Both the position numbers and the translations under genes were made by a program. Below, piece by piece: positions 1 through 7,830 of a DNA stretch of 37,409 bases. The stretch covers positions 1 through 37,409 of the forward strand of contig DHIW01000073.1 in NCBI GenBank assembly GCA_002404015.1, in the 5' to 3' direction. Numbering within the stretch: position 1 is the stretch's first letter; every line of letters starts with the position of its first letter. The DNA is from Chloroflexi bacterium UBA4736 (GTDB taxonomy: Bacteria; Chloroflexota; Dormibacteria; Dormibacterales; Dormibacteraceae). The notes beneath the pieces were generated by a model. It ran no database searches. It was not told where the DNA came from and worked only from the letters and a program-made list of their open reading frames with translations.

Positions 1-400
1 GCTCCGTCAGGCTTTCGCCCATTGCGGAAGATTCCTCACTGCTGCCTCCCGTAGGAGTCGGGGCCGTGTCTCAGTCCCCGTGTGGCTGGTCGTCCTCTCA
101 GACCAGCTACCCGTCATCGCCTAGGTAGGCCGTTACCCCACCTACAAGCTGATAGGCCGCGGGCCCCTCCAGTCGCGCATTGCTGCTTTCTTCAAAGAGG
201 ATGTCCTCGAAGACCGTATGCGGTATTAGCACCGGTTTCCCGGTGTTATCCCCCACGACTGGGCAGGTTGCCCACGTGTTACTCACCCGTTCGCCGCTAG
301 GAACTCCCCTCCCTTGCGGGAGTGAAGCCCTCGCTCGACTTGCATGTGTTAAGCACGCCGCCAGCGTTAACCCTGAGCCAGGATCAAACTCTCCGTCTAA
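1..400 (-). rRNA. 16S ribosomal RNA, 5' portion (partial)
   Basis: Reading the minus strand, the universal 5' motif AGAGTTTGATCCTGGCTCAG lies at about 373-392. The conserved ACTCCTACGGGAGGCAGCAG segment lies near 40-60, and the window edge cuts the gene soon after. So only about the first 400 nt of the small-subunit rRNA are present and the rest lies to the left. The 5' end is placed near 400 by analogy with other 16S genes and is good to a few bases. ORFs that cross this stretch are not genes. It follows recR on the same strand, the arrangement seen in Bacillus subtilis, where an rRNA operon lies just after the dnaX-ybaB-recR group. Confidence 0.97.
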
Positions 401-536
401 AGACGAAGGACCCAAGGCCTTAGCCCTGAGTCTTTTCAGACTCTCAGAGTCTTTCTCACTCTTCAGTTGTCAAGGTGCTGGCGCCCCTTCAGAACCCCCT
501 CCGAGAGGGCGCACGAAGCCCACCTGTCGGAGGCGC
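401..536 (-). other. 16S rRNA leader region with competing hairpins
   Basis: This non-coding leader lies between the probable rRNA promoter and the mature 16S 5' end. It holds three complementary segments, GAGTCT (428-433), AGACTC (438-443) and AGAGTCT (446-452). The middle one can pair with either neighbour, giving two mutually exclusive hairpins (428-443 or 438-452). Such leaders normally hold antitermination and RNase III processing signals; which applies here cannot be told from sequence. No coding sequence is credible between 401 and 626. Confidence 0.5.
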
Positions 537-543
537 AACGGCG

Positions 544-573
544 ATTGTACTCCCGTCCGACCTGCCGCTGCAA
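544..573 (-). promoter_or_regulatory. Putative rRNA operon promoter
   Basis: On the minus strand a -35-like TTGCAG (568-573) and a good -10 TACAAT (544-549) are separated by 18 bp. They lie about 145 bp before the 16S 5' end, in the non-coding gap after recR. Transcription would start near 537 and run through a leader of about 135 nt. Position and -10 quality support it; start-site mapping is lacking. Confidence 0.6.
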
Positions 574-626
574 GCCGTCGGGGGCTCGATTTATCTACCC
601 GCGTGAGCGGCAGGCCAAACGACCGG

Positions 627-1226
627 TCAAAAGGCCCGGCGGCCGCTCATGGCGCGGGCCAGCGTGAGCTCGTCCGCGTACTCGAGGTCGCCGCCCACCG
701 GAAGGCCGTGAGCGGGCCGGGTCACGGCTACCCCCAGGGCTGTGAGGGCCCGCGAGAGGTAGACGGCTGTTGCCTCGCCCTCGATGTCCGCGTCGGTGGC
801 CACGATCACCTCCTGCACGCCGCCCTCGGCCACCCGCTGCAGGAGCTGGGGCACGTGGATGTCGTCCGGCCCCACCCCGTCGATGGGCGAGATCACCCCG
901 TGCAGCACGTGGTAAAGGCCCTGGTACTCGGACGTGCGCTCGATGGCCAGGAGGTCCAGCGCGGACTCCACCACGCAGATCAGCGAGAGGTCGCGCCGGC
1001 CGGACGCGCAGATGGCGCAGAGGGGGCCCTCGGCAATGTTGAAGCAGCGCTCGCAGTAGCCGATGCGCAGCTTGAGCTCAGAGATCGCCCGGGCCAGCGC
1101 CTCGGCCCGCCCGGAGTCGGCGCGCAGGATATGGAAGGCCAGCCGCTGGGCCGTCTTGGGCCCCACCCCCGGCAGTCGCGAGAGCTCCTGGATGAGGTCC
1201 TCCAGCGCCTCCGGCAGCTGGGGCAC
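627..1226 (-). CDS. recR: Recombination protein RecR
   Basis: RecR works with RecO (and RecF) to load RecA on gapped single-stranded DNA. The 199-residue product has the family's normal length and order: a helix-hairpin-helix with LPGVGPKTAQRLA at 18-30, a four-cysteine zinc site (C58, C61, C70, C73), a Toprim domain at about 80-160, and the C-terminal PVGGDLEYADELTLARA stretch. The Toprim segment reads ATDADIEGEATA where most RecR proteins have ATNPTxEGEATA, a modest variation at an otherwise conserved loop. The start is GTG, 9 nt after the ybaB stop, with no clear Shine-Dalgarno, so translation is probably coupled to ybaB. It is the last protein gene of the dnaX-ybaB-recR group and precedes the rRNA promoter. 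Confidence 0.97.
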   Translation of the reverse strand: MPQLPEALEDLIQELSRLPGVGPKTAQRLAFHILRADSGRAEALARAISELKLRIGYCERCFNIAEGPLCAICASGRRDLSLICVVESALDLLAIERTSEYQGLYHVLHGVISPIDGVGPDDIHVPQLLQRVAEGGVQEVIVATDADIEGEATAVYLSRALTALGVAVTRPAHGLPVGGDLEYADELTLARAMSGRRAF

Positions 1227-1235
1227 CAGAAGGCC

Positions 1236-1544
1236 CTAAAGCAGGCCCGGCGGGAGGCCGAGGCCGGCGGTGAGCGCGCCCATCCGTTCGGCCGCCACCT
1301 GGCGGGACCTGTCCATGGCCTCGTTGACAGCGGCCACCACCAGGTCCTGCAGCATCTCGACGTCAGCGGCGACCTCGGGGTCCACGGTCACCGAGATGAG
1401 CTTCTGGGAGCCGCTGACGACCGCCTTGACAGCGCCGCCGCCGGCGCCGGCCTCGATCCGCTCGGACTCCAGCTCCTCCTGGACCTTGGCCATCTTGGCC
1501 TGCATCTGCTGGACCTGCTTCAGCATCTTCATCGGGTTCTGCAT
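1236..1544 (-). CDS. ybaB: Nucleoid-associated protein YbaB/EbfC
   Basis: Small dimeric DNA-binding protein of the YbaB/EbfC family, typically encoded between dnaX and recR. The 102-residue product starts MQNPMKMLKQVQQMQAKMAK, the characteristic charged N-terminal helix, followed by EELESERIEAGAGGGAVKAV and the conserved VTVDPE segment. A longer ORF extends to 1688, but the extension is the dnaX coding sequence in another frame. The ATG at 1544 is chosen because it overlaps the dnaX TGA by one base (TGATG), has a GGGAG Shine-Dalgarno about 11 nt upstream, and begins exactly at the family N-terminus. It is probably co-translated with dnaX. Confidence 0.95.
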   Translation of the reverse strand: MQNPMKMLKQVQQMQAKMAKVQEELESERIEAGAGGGAVKAVVSGSQKLISVTVDPEVAADVEMLQDLVVAAVNEAMDRSRQVAAERMGALTAGLGLPPGLL

Positions 1545-3166
1545 CACGGTTTCAACTCCCTGACCCGGGTCACGCGACCCTCGAGCTTGCGGACCGCCGC
1601 CTGCACCACAGCGTCCTCCTCGGGCGCGGCCGGCCGGGCGGTGGTGACGGCGGCGCCCGCCGCGGACGATGGATCCTGCAGGCGGCACTCGAGGGTCGCC
1701 GATTCGCCCAGCCAGCCCTTCACCAGCGGTTCGACCTGGCCGGAGTGTTCCTGGGCGCTCTTGTGGTGGAAGGCGTAGGGAAACCAGAGGACCAGCGTGG
1801 AACCCTCCTTTGAGGGCCTGGCCTCGCGGAAATAGGCGCGGGTCTTGGGGTTCAGGGTCTCCAGGACCTTGCGCCAGCCGTCCACCAGCTCTCCGTCGAG
1901 GGCGGAGACGGGCGCCGGGGCCGCCGGTTGAGCGGTCGGAGTCGCAACCGGCGTGGGCGCCGGAGTGGCAACCGGTGCCGGGGTCGGCGTGACAACCGGC
2001 GGGGCGACTCCGGCGGGCGCGACCGCCGCCGGCGCGATTGCGGCCGGGACCGGGGGGCCGTCCTGGCCGGCGGCCGGCAGGGGCGCGACGACCGGGGCCG
2101 GCCCCGGGGCCGGGGCGGCGCCGGGGGCGCCCGACTCCACGGCCAGCCGGACCAGGGTCGCCTCGACCAGGAAGCGCGGCTCAGCGTGGCGGCGGATCTC
2201 GCCGTCGAGGTGGAGCAGGGCGTCCAGGACACGGGAGAGCCGCGTCCGCTGCGCCTCGTCGCGCCGGTCGATCGCCGCCACCAGGAGGTCGCGGCAGCGC
2301 TCCATCAGCCCCCGCACGACCTGCCGCAGCTCACCGCCCGACTCGTAGATGGTCGCCAGGGTGGCGAGCGCCTCACCGGCGCGGCCGGCCATGACCAGGT
2401 CGAACAGGCCCTCCACCTGGGCCGGGTCGGCGATGCCGAGCAGCTCGCGCGCACCCGTCAGCGTGATCGGACCCGCCGCGAGCGGGACCAGCTGGTCCAG
2501 CAGCCCGACGGCGTCCCGCATGGAGCCCTCGGCGACGCGCGCGATCAGGGCCAGCGCGCCGGGCTCGACCGTGATCTCCTCGAGGCCCGCGATGTGGCGC
2601 AGGCGAGCTGTGATCTGCTCGTCGTTGAAGCGGCGGAAGACGAACTGCTGGCAGCGCCCGAGCACGGTCAGCGGCACCTTCTGCGCCTCGGTCGTGCAGA
2701 GGATGAAGACCACGTGGGGGGGCGGCTCCTCCAGCGTCTTCAGCAGAGCGTTGAAAGCGTCCACCGTGAGCATGTGGGCCTCGTCGATGATGTAGACCTT
2801 CCGCTTGCCCAGGGCCGGCGCCAGGTTCACCTTCTCGCGCAGGTCGCGGATCTCGTCGATGCCTCGATTGGACGCGGCGTCGATCTCGATCAGGTCGAGT
2901 GCGGTGCCGCCCAAGACCTGGAGGCAGGACTCGCACTGGTTGCAGGGCTCCGCCGAGCCTTCGGCCCGCTGCAGGCAGTTCAGAGCCTTGGCCAGGAGCC
3001 GGGCCGAGGTCGTCTTGCCGGTCCCCCGGATGCCCGAGAACAGGTAGGCGTGGGCCACTCGATCGGAGGCGATCGCGCCCTGCAGCGCGCGCGACGTGGC
3101 GTCCTGGCCGACCAGGTCGGAGAACGTCTGCGATCGGTACTTGCGGTAGAGGGTCTGGTACGTCAA
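1544..3166 (-). CDS. dnaX: DNA polymerase III subunit gamma/tau
   Basis: Clamp-loader ATPase subunit of the replicative polymerase. In 540 residues: AAA+ core with Walker A GIRGTGKT (45-52), zinc-module cysteines C64, C75, C78 and C81, Walker B IIDEAH (126-131) and the sensor/arginine-finger segment GRCQQF (170-175; most homologues have SRC). A collar domain runs to about 330, then a Pro/Ala-rich linker (about 345-425), then a C-terminal domain of about 110 residues. That last part suits a tau-type product. I saw no slippery heptamer for a short gamma form, but did not search exhaustively. The start is TTG, 24 nt after the predicted SRP RNA end, with no good Shine-Dalgarno; TYQTLYRKYR is the normal family beginning. 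Confidence 0.97.
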   Translation of the reverse strand: MTYQTLYRKYRSQTFSDLVGQDATSRALQGAIASDRVAHAYLFSGIRGTGKTTSARLLAKALNCLQRAEGSAEPCNQCESCLQVLGGTALDLIEIDAASNRGIDEIRDLREKVNLAPALGKRKVYIIDEAHMLTVDAFNALLKTLEEPPPHVVFILCTTEAQKVPLTVLGRCQQFVFRRFNDEQITARLRHIAGLEEITVEPGALALIARVAEGSMRDAVGLLDQLVPLAAGPITLTGARELLGIADPAQVEGLFDLVMAGRAGEALATLATIYESGGELRQVVRGLMERCRDLLVAAIDRRDEAQRTRLSRVLDALLHLDGEIRRHAEPRFLVEATLVRLAVESGAPGAAPAPGPAPVVAPLPAAGQDGPPVPAAIAPAAVAPAGVAPPVVTPTPAPVATPAPTPVATPTAQPAAPAPVSALDGELVDGWRKVLETLNPKTRAYFREARPSKEGSTLVLWFPYAFHHKSAQEHSGQVEPLVKGWLGESATLECRLQDPSSAAGAAVTTARPAAPEEDAVVQAAVRKLEGRVTRVRELKP

Positions 3167-3189
3167 TTCAATTCAGACGACAGCGGAGG

Positions 3190-3464
3190 AGTGACCGCGC
3201 ACCCCTTCTTCGATTGCGGCGCTCCCGGCGAACCAGCGCTTCCAGCTCCAGCCCGGATTGCTACGGCACCCCCGGGCATCCTCCTTACCGCTGCTTCCTT
3301 CCGGACCTGACGGGGTTCGGAGACCCGGGCTGCGCAGGTCCCGGCCTTCAACGCCTTTCACGACTGGTCGGACCGACAGACCGAACCTCGGAAGGGGAAT
3401 TCGACCCGGCTGAGGCGAATTGCCGGTACAGGGTATCGCCAGCTCCCCGTCTAGCGCGGCCACC
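3190..3464 (-). ncRNA. ffs: Large bacterial SRP RNA (scRNA type, with Alu domain)
   Basis: RNA scaffold of the signal recognition particle. The minus strand carries the diagnostic Ffh-binding hairpin GTCAGGTCCGGAAGGAAGCA at about 3292-3311. Its 5' part (about 3385-3455) matches the Alu domain of the B. subtilis 271-nt scRNA: CTAGACGGGGAGC, CCCTGTACC, GGCAAT and TCGAATTCCCC occur in the same order. The ends pair: GTGxCCGCGC (3191-3200) with GCGCGGxCAC (3454-3463), which sets a length of about 275 nt, close to that of Bacillus. The 5' end is only about 7 nt beyond the preceding CDS stop. A possible -10 TAGACT (3468-3473) overlaps that stop codon. The next gene is dnaX, as in Firmicutes. Ends are approximate. 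Confidence 0.92.
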
Positions 3465-3470
3465 GCAAGT

Positions 3471-4169
3471 CTACCCATCCGGACCCGGCGCCGAACCGCC
3501 CAGAACGGCCCGGTTGCTCCAGTAGAGGTTGGCGAACACGGCCAGCGTCGAGAGCGGGATGACCAGCTCGGCCGCGACCACCAGCTGGCGCGAGTCCTGG
3601 CCCAGGCCGCGGAACAGCGCGACGCCGCCGAGCAGCACCGCGATGAGGGCCGTGGAGAGCTGTCCGAACAGCGTGTGGCGCAGCTCGGGAGAGCGGTGGA
3701 GGAGCCCCAGGACCATCGCCCCGGCCAGGGCGGGCAGCGCGTACCGCCCGACCACGACGGCCGCCAGCCAGAGCGGGTAGGCGGCGCCGAGGGCGAGGCC
3801 GATGGCGACCGCCCCGAAGAATATCCCGTCCACTACCGGGTCCAGCGCTCCGCCCAGCCGGGTCGGCGTGCCGAACCGGCGAGCGATCGTGCCGTCGACC
3901 AGGTCGGAGAGGCCGGCCAGAGCCACGCTCAATGCCAGCAGCCGTAACCCGCCGTGGACGGTCGAGTAGATGAGGGCCGGCCCCGCCAGGTAGGCCCGCG
4001 CAAGCGTCACCTGGTTGGCGGCGCCCGTCAGGAACACGCCGAAGACCCCCACCGCCAGCGCCCAGCCCAGCAGGGCCAGCGCCTCGGGCGGCCGGGCGGC
4101 GAGCAGCCAGGCCAGCGTGAGAAGAAGGTATGCCGTGCCGCCGACAAGACCGGCCCTGGTCGGTCGCAT
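3471..4169 (-). CDS. CDP-alcohol phosphatidyltransferase family membrane protein
   Basis: Transfers a phosphatidyl group from CDP-diacylglycerol to an alcohol in phospholipid synthesis; the acceptor (glycerol-3-phosphate, inositol phosphate or another) cannot be told from sequence. The full catalytic signature D-x2-DG-x2-AR-x8-G-x3-D-x3-D is present as DLVDGTIARR, then G, ALD, PVVD, near residues 108-132 of 232. About six hydrophobic segments fit a polytopic membrane enzyme. The ORF can be extended upstream to 4403, but the extension is low-complexity arginine-rich sequence overlapping the upstream gene. The ATG at 4169, 43 nt after the penicillin-binding-protein stop, is preferred. A palindrome lies in that gap. 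The stop TAG lies about 7 nt before the SRP RNA. Confidence 0.88.
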   Translation of the reverse strand: MRPTRAGLVGGTAYLLLTLAWLLAARPPEALALLGWALAVGVFGVFLTGAANQVTLARAYLAGPALIYSTVHGGLRLLALSVALAGLSDLVDGTIARRFGTPTRLGGALDPVVDGIFFGAVAIGLALGAAYPLWLAAVVVGRYALPALAGAMVLGLLHRSPELRHTLFGQLSTALIAVLLGGVALFRGLGQDSRQLVVAAELVIPLSTLAVFANLYWSNRAVLGGSAPGPDG

Positions 4170-4181
4170 CAGCCCGGTCTT

Positions 4182-4205
4182 CCAGAAAATCGCCAGATTT
4201 TCTGG
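4182..4205 (-). promoter_or_regulatory. Perfect 9-bp inverted repeat between two cistrons
   Basis: CCAGAAAAT (4182-4190) and ATTTTCTGG (4197-4205) form a perfect 9-bp stem with a 6-nt loop, in the 43-nt gap between the penicillin-binding-protein stop and the phosphatidyltransferase start. It is a distinctly AT-rich island in GC-rich DNA. On the minus strand a shorter alternative hairpin, CCAGA-AAA-TCTGG, uses part of the same sequence. There is no T-run after it in the direction of transcription, so it is not a classical terminator. An operator, an mRNA-processing hairpin or an attenuator are all possible. Confidence 0.5.
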
Positions 4206-4212
4206 GCCGGCA

Positions 4213-6399
4213 TCAAGAGTGCGGCGAGGGACTCGGCGACGGGCTGCGCGAAGGCGCGACGCTGGGCGAGGGCGCGGGCGCCGGCGCTGGGGTAGGCGGC
4301 GGCGCTGGGGGCGCGCAGCTGGCATTGGGCAGGCCGCCGTTCTTGATGAAGATCTCCGACTTCTTCTGGTCGGCCGGGATGTTGTCGGCCGCCAGGTTGC
4401 CATCCTTGCACACAGCCATCGTCACCACTCCCGGGGGCATCGTCCACGCCGCCGGCCAGGGGTGGCTCTTGTAGTAGCCGAGCAGGAACGGCTCCCAGAC
4501 GGAGGAACCCACGTGCTCACCCCAGAGCACGTTGGTCGGGCAGAGCCAGCCGGAGGGGCTGAAGCCCTGGGCCAGCTTTGCAAATCCGGAGGTGCACTGG
4601 TCGCCGGCGTTGATATGGGCCATGTACGTGCCGACGGCCAGGTCCGGTGTGTAACCGATCCAGTAGGCGCCGGTCCAGGACTCCGTCGTTCCGGACTTGG
4701 CCGCGATCGGCTGCGCACCGGACATCCCCAGGGCCAGCTTGGGCGGTCCCCGCAGCAGGTCCGTCATGAGGTAGGCCACGTCGGGAGTGATCACCCGCTC
4801 CTTCGAGGCCTGGCGGTCGAAGGACTCCAGCACCTGGCCCTTCTTGTCGGCGACCTTCAGGACGGGATGCGGGGTGATCTTGAATCCGCCATTGTCGAAG
4901 GCCGAGTAGGCCGAGAGGTGCTCGATCATGCTCATCGACTCGGTACCCAGCGTGGTCGGAATGCTGTCCGGGTTGGGGATGGGAGTCGTGATCCCCAGCT
5001 TGCGCGCGAATGCCACGACCTTCTGGCCGCCCATCTGCCGGTAGGTCCAGAGGGCGGGCAGGTTGCGGGATTCGGCCAGGGCCTGGCGCAGGGTGATCTG
5101 GCCCTCCTTCCTGGAGTCCCAGTCGAAGTACTGGTGGCCGTTGATGACGTCGTTCTGGTCGTCGACCTTGGAGGCCGCGTTCAGGGCGCCGCTCTCGATC
5201 GCCGTCCCGTACGTGTACGGCTTGAACGACGATCCCACCGGACGGTAGCCGCTGGGGTTCACCCCGGTCAGGTTCACCTGGCCTCGGATGTCGACGTTGT
5301 TGAAGTCCGCGCTGCCGACCATCGCCAGGATCTCGCCATCCCGGGGATCCATCGCCAGGAGTGCCCCGGTGTTGGCCCCCTTGGACTTGTAGTCCGCGAC
5401 ACCCTTCTTGACGGACGCGTCCGCCGAGTACTGGGTCGTGAGGTCGAGCGAGGTGGTGATCTGCAGGCCGCCCTCGTACACGTTCTTGACCCCGTACTTG
5501 TTCACCAGGTAGTCGAAGATGTAGTCGACGAAGTGCGCCGTCCGGGGATCCCGGGCCGTTGCCGGCCGGTGGCCGCTTACGCGCTTCAGAATGTCGATCG
5601 CGTACGTGCTGTCGGCCAGGGATCCGCTGATCATCCTGGCGGCCACCATCGAGTCGAGCACCTCCCGCCAGCGGGCCCTGGCGCTCGCCTGCTGGGCCGG
5701 CGTCCCGAAGGGGTCGTACTGGACCGGCGACTGCGGCAGCCCGGCCAGGAACGAAGCCTCGGCCAGGTCGAGCTCGGACGCGTGCTTGCCGAAGTAAGTC
5801 TCAGCGGCGGCCTCTGACCCGTAGGCCTGGTTGCCGTACGGGATCGAGTTCAGGTACAGCTCCAGGATCTGCTGCTTGGAGTAGCGGCGCTCGAGCTCCT
5901 CCGAGAGCATCAGCTCCTTGATCTTGCGATCGAAGGCGCGGGACTGGTCCTGCAGCACGTCCAGCTTCACAACCTGCTGGGTGATGGTGGAGCCGCCCTG
6001 CAGGGCGCCCTTGTGGGTCAGGTCGTAGATGCCCGCGATCGCCATCCGGCGGTAGTCGACGCCCTGGTGCTCGTAGAACTGGCGGTCCTCGGTGGCGATC
6101 GTGGCGTGCTGGAGGTTGAGGCTGATCTTGCTGAGCGAGACCACGGTCCGGTTCTCGTTGTAGAGCTCCTCGATCAGCGTCCCGTTGCGATCGTAGATGC
6201 GGCTGGCCTGGGCCAGGTTGCCGGCCCCGATGGAATCCAGCGAGGGCAGATCCGCCGAGTAGTAGTCGGCCGCGCCGAGCGTCCCCAAGGTCCCGAACAG
6301 GCCGATTACGGCCACGGCAACGAGGCTGTAGAGGGCTACCTGGCGAAGCCTGCGCCGCGGCTGCCGGCGCGAATGACGGGATCGTCTGCGAGAGCTCAC
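4213..6399 (-). CDS. Class A penicillin-binding protein (transglycosylase/transpeptidase)
   Basis: Bifunctional peptidoglycan synthase anchored in the membrane. Residues 1-20 are highly basic and 21-43 form the single membrane anchor. The GT51 transglycosylase domain has ATEDRQFYEHQGVD (catalytic E104) and GGSTITQQ (135-142), with KQQILELYLN at 175-184. The transpeptidase domain has all three motifs: SSFK (nucleophile S390, K393), SRN (444-446) and KSGT (568-571, in place of the commoner KTGT). The last 35 or so residues are a Pro/Ala/Ser-rich tail, probably extracellular. Length 728. The start is GTG with AGGGGA 8 nt upstream. It follows the nuoN-like gene by 42 nt and precedes a phospholipid-synthesis gene, so it probably shares a transcript with an envelope function. 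Confidence 0.95.
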   Translation of the reverse strand: MSSRRRSRHSRRQPRRRLRQVALYSLVAVAVIGLFGTLGTLGAADYYSADLPSLDSIGAGNLAQASRIYDRNGTLIEELYNENRTVVSLSKISLNLQHATIATEDRQFYEHQGVDYRRMAIAGIYDLTHKGALQGGSTITQQVVKLDVLQDQSRAFDRKIKELMLSEELERRYSKQQILELYLNSIPYGNQAYGSEAAAETYFGKHASELDLAEASFLAGLPQSPVQYDPFGTPAQQASARARWREVLDSMVAARMISGSLADSTYAIDILKRVSGHRPATARDPRTAHFVDYIFDYLVNKYGVKNVYEGGLQITTSLDLTTQYSADASVKKGVADYKSKGANTGALLAMDPRDGEILAMVGSADFNNVDIRGQVNLTGVNPSGYRPVGSSFKPYTYGTAIESGALNAASKVDDQNDVINGHQYFDWDSRKEGQITLRQALAESRNLPALWTYRQMGGQKVVAFARKLGITTPIPNPDSIPTTLGTESMSMIEHLSAYSAFDNGGFKITPHPVLKVADKKGQVLESFDRQASKERVITPDVAYLMTDLLRGPPKLALGMSGAQPIAAKSGTTESWTGAYWIGYTPDLAVGTYMAHINAGDQCTSGFAKLAQGFSPSGWLCPTNVLWGEHVGSSVWEPFLLGYYKSHPWPAAWTMPPGVVTMAVCKDGNLAADNIPADQKKSEIFIKNGGLPNASCAPPAPPPTPAPAPAPSPSVAPSRSPSPSPSPHS

Positions 6400-6441
6400 G
6401 TGGTCATCCCCTGAACGGCGGCCGGAAGTCGCCGGTTACGT

Positions 6442-7830
6442 TCAGCGCAGGCCAAGGGCCTCCGCGCCCTGGTACGCCAGCGCCGAGACAGGGTCGGCGA
6501 AAACGGCAAGCGCCAGCAGCAGCACGCCCGCCGCAGCCGCCCCGGCCGACAAGGCCCATGGTCCCCCGGCGACGTGGCGCTGCTCGTCGAGCGGACCCTC
6601 CAGGTAGAAGGGGCTGATGGCCCGCGTCGCCGCGATCAGGGCCAGCACGGAGCCCAACAGGCCCAGCCCGAGCAGCCAGCCCAAACCCGACCCGAGCAGC
6701 CCCGCGGCGACCGCGAACACCCCGAAGAAGCCGGCCAGCGGCGGCACCCCCGCCAGCGAGAGCAGGGCCAGCGCCAGGCCGGCCGCGCGGGCCGGCTCGC
6801 CCCGGCCGAGGCCCGCGACCGTCTCGGCCTCGAGGTCCGCCAGGAGAATCGGCGCGCAGGTGGCGGCCACGGCCAGCGAGGCCAGCAGGAGCAGGGCCCC
6901 GGTGGTGCCCAGGCGCTGGTGGATCGCCAGGCCCGCAACCAGCCAGCCGGCCTGCCCCATGACCAGCCAGCCGACGAGCTCGCGGGCGCTCGCCGCGGAG
7001 AGCGCCCGCAGACCGCCGACCACTATGAGTGCCGCGCTGATCACGGCCACGTAGGGGGACCAGGCGGGGGCGGCCGCCGCCAGTGCCGCCGCGAACTTGA
7101 CGAGCACGATCGCCGCAGCCGCGGCCGTCAGGCCACCCAGGACGCCGGCGCCGAGCGGCGAGCTTTCCAGGGCCGTGTCGGGCGAGCGCTGGGCGAGGGG
7201 CGCCAGCACCAGCCGGATGGACGCCCCGGCCACCGCGAGCAGGGCGGCCAGCGCCAGCGGCAGCGAGACCGGCTCCACGGCCATCTCCTGGCGGATGCCG
7301 TCCAGGCCGGACACGCCGCTGATCGCGTAGATCAGCCCAAACCCGACCGCCAGGAGGCCGGAACCCATCCCAGAGGCGACCAGCAGCCGCACCCCGGCGC
7401 CCCCGCGGCCGGCGCCGGCCGCCGCGACCACGCCGGCGAGCGCCGCCAGCTCGAGGCCCGACCAGAGGCCCAGCAGGTTGGTCGCCGAAGCCGCCACCAT
7501 GCCGCCCAACCCGGCCAGCAGTGCCATCGGCAGGACCGGCCGGTAAGACTCCAGCTCCCAGTCGGTGGCCGCGATGGCAACACCCAGCGCGAGCAGGATG
7601 GCGGCCTTCGCAAACAGGGCGAAGCGGTCCTGCGAGAAGCCACCGTTGAACAGCGTGCCAATCGCCGCGCCCAGGATCAGCTCCAGGACCAGGGCAGCCG
7701 CCACGGCGCCCAGGGCGGCGACCGGCAACCAGCCGCGCTGCCTTGCGCGCAGGCGCACGCGCGCCGACAGGAGCAGACCGACCGCCGCAGCCGCCACCAG
7801 CACCTCGGGCAGCAGCGTCACCACTCTCAT
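6442..7830 (-). CDS. nuoN: NuoN-like complex I membrane subunit, divergent
   Basis: Polytopic protein (462 residues, about 13-14 helices) of the antiporter-like family. The LSLAGVPPLAGFFGVF segment (358-372) aligns without gaps with LSLAGIPMTLGFIGKF of Escherichia coli NuoN, placing V371 at the essential K395. By eye, the TM5 glutamate is kept (E127 in SGLELAAL, for E133), K217 corresponds to R206, and K247 has no lysine. So most of the proton-path charges of NuoN are changed. The start is ATG, overlapping the nuoM stop in ATGA. A longer ORF from 7918 is a shadow frame. It closes a J-K-L-M-N block. Family membership is secure; proton-pumping activity is doubtful. Confidence 0.85.
   Translation of the reverse strand: MRVVTLLPEVLVAAAAVGLLLSARVRLRARQRGWLPVAALGAVAAALVLELILGAAIGTLFNGGFSQDRFALFAKAAILLALGVAIAATDWELESYRPVLPMALLAGLGGMVAASATNLLGLWSGLELAALAGVVAAAGAGRGGAGVRLLVASGMGSGLLAVGFGLIYAISGVSGLDGIRQEMAVEPVSLPLALAALLAVAGASIRLVLAPLAQRSPDTALESSPLGAGVLGGLTAAAAAIVLVKFAAALAAAAPAWSPYVAVISAALIVVGGLRALSAASARELVGWLVMGQAGWLVAGLAIHQRLGTTGALLLLASLAVAATCAPILLADLEAETVAGLGRGEPARAAGLALALLSLAGVPPLAGFFGVFAVAAGLLGSGLGWLLGLGLLGSVLALIAATRAISPFYLEGPLDEQRHVAGGPWALSAGAAAAGVLLLALAVFADPVSALAYQGAEALGLR

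Noticed and set aside
180..1778. 532-residue plus-strand ORF over 16S rRNA, recR and ybaB
   Set aside because: It starts within the rRNA gene and runs antisense to recR and ybaB.
4015..5817. 600-residue plus-strand ORF opposite the penicillin-binding-protein gene
   Set aside because: The minus strand carries every GT51 and transpeptidase motif, and the plus ORF has none.
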